Part shown: piece by piece, positions 5,044 to 5,661 of the stretch
How the letters are laid out: each line of letters begins with the position of its first letter
Position numbering within the stretch: position 1 is the stretch's first letter
Source of the DNA: Bordetella parapertussis
Lineage (GTDB): Bacteria; Pseudomonadota; Gammaproteobacteria; Burkholderiales; Burkholderiaceae_D
Reading direction: 5' to 3'
Length of the DNA stretch: 5,661 bases
NCBI GenBank assembly: GCA_945867725.1
Contig: CAMBJI010000144.1
Coordinates: forward strand, 1-5,661
Notes under the pieces: generated by a model
What the model was told of the DNA's origin: nothing
The model's input: only the letters and a program-made list of their open reading frames with translations
Databases searched by the model: none
Position numbers and translations under genes: made by a program

Positions 5044-5661
5044 CTATTTCCCTATACAAAAACGGCTGAAAATCACGCCAAGCAAATCATCCGAGGTGAA
5101 TGCGCCGGTGATGCTATTCAGTCGTTCCTGAGTCAGTCGCAGTTCTTCGGCAAACAGATCCAGCGCGCTATCGCGTTGCGCCGCGAGCTCGGCAGCCGCC
5201 TGCAAATGGGCTTGCGCGGCGCGCAAAGCAATCAGATGGCGTTCGCGCGCGAGGTAAATGGATTCGCCGGTTTGCTGCCAGCCTGCGATACGCAGCAATT
5301 CTTTCCTCAGCAAATCCATGCCCGTACGTTCTGCTGCTGACATGTAAATGTGCGCACCATCGTCTTGCTGATGGATGCCAGGCTTGTGTCCGGAGAGATC
5401 GATCTTGTTCCAGATGCGTAGCAGCGGAATCTGATCAGGCAGTCGCGCAACGATCTCTTCATCGGCGCGTGTTGGTCCACGGCTGGCATCTAGGATGTGC
5501 AGGATTACATCGGCCTGCTCCACGGCGCTCCAGGTGCGTGAGATGCCGATGCGCTCGACTTCACCATCCGCATCGGCTTCATCGCGTATGCCGGCGGTGT
5601 CGATAATGTTGATGGGTATGCCTTCGACATGAATCGTCTCGGTAATTTTGTCGCGCGTCGT
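5044..5661 (-). CDS. mnmE: tRNA modification GTPase MnmE, C-terminal fragment (runs off right edge)
   Basis: The visible 205 residues are the second half of MnmE, the potassium-activated GTPase that works with MnmG to build the cmnm5/nm5 group on wobble uridine 34 of several tRNAs. The fragment opens with TTRD (the G2 motif), followed by DTAGIRD (G3, fragment residues 21-27), a [10 protein letters not shown] stretch, NKID (G4, 85-88) and [10 protein letters not shown] (G5 region, 107-116). The helical domain follows and ends in [18 protein letters not shown], whose conserved Cys is fourth from the end. The G1 P-loop and the folate-binding N-terminal domain lie outside the window. Compared with the 454-residue E. 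coli protein as I recall it, the length after G2 fits closely, so the C-terminus is complete. Three extra residues appear between the G3 motif and VERIGI (RDEADADGE). The internal GTG at 5523 is not a start; the frame continues to the edge with family sequence. Confidence 0.97.
   Translation of the reverse strand, partial: TTRDKITETIHVEGIPINIIDTAGIRDEADADGEVERIGISRTWSAVEQADVILHILDASRGPTRADEEIVARLPDQIPLLRIWNKIDLSGHKPGIHQQDDGAHIYMSAAERTGMDLLRKELLRIAGWQQTGESIYLARERHLIALRAAQAHLQAAAELAAQRDSALDLFAEELRLTQERLNSITGAFTSDDLLGVIFSRFCIGK

Noticed and set aside
5035..5044. GC-rich palindrome GGCGGCCGCC just after the mnmE stop, considered as its terminator
   Set aside because: The 10-bp palindrome has no loop and no following T tract on the minus strand; the neighbouring GCCG/CGGC hairpin is only four pairs.
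1..5661. Mobile element, CRISPR array or defence system
   Set aside because: I found no transposase, integrase, terminal repeats, spaced repeat array, restriction or toxin-antitoxin signature on either strand; gene content is housekeeping and metabolic.

Overview
The window is ordinary bacterial chromosome, most likely from a gammaproteobacterium with roughly half G+C by eye. The support is a proteobacterial MnmE ending in FCIGK, an RluA-type pseudouridine synthase of the kind found in Xanthomonadales and Burkholderiales, and a long-form SRAP protein also common in those groups. I assign the lineage from remembered family resemblance only, so genus and family stay open.

Layout from left to right. 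The 5' end of a pseudouridine synthase gene runs off the left edge on the minus strand. It is divergent from a MOSC-domain gene (306-962, +) that has a plausible promoter overlaid by a 9-bp direct repeat. The MOSC gene converges on, and overlaps by 47 bp, a 254-residue protein of unknown function (916-1680, -). A 446-bp gap follows (1681-2126). It has no convincing protein gene but carries a very strong plus-strand intrinsic terminator (2023-2055) with no gene in front of it. The preceding stretch can form several short stems and has a possible promoter, so a small RNA of about 110 nt, or an attenuated leader, is a fair hypothesis. Next come three plus-strand genes: a single-domain asparaginase-like protein (2127-2615), an exported acetamidase/formamidase family protein (2871-4115) and a SRAP DNA-protein crosslink protein with a GTG start (4174-4887). 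The right edge holds the C-terminal 205 residues of the tRNA-modification GTPase MnmE on the minus strand, convergent with the SRAP gene.

Functional reading. The asparaginase-like and acetamidase/formamidase proteins both belong to families that release ammonia from amides, one in the cytoplasm and one probably in the periplasm. They could serve nitrogen scavenging together, but their separate promoters and the 255-bp gap argue against a tight operon. The other genes are housekeeping or stress functions (RNA modification, molybdenum-cofactor-linked detoxification, abasic-site protection) with no evident link. I saw no CRISPR array, insertion sequence, tRNA, rRNA or phage gene. The features most worth a second look are the orphan terminator with its possible small RNA and the uncharacterised 254-residue protein.
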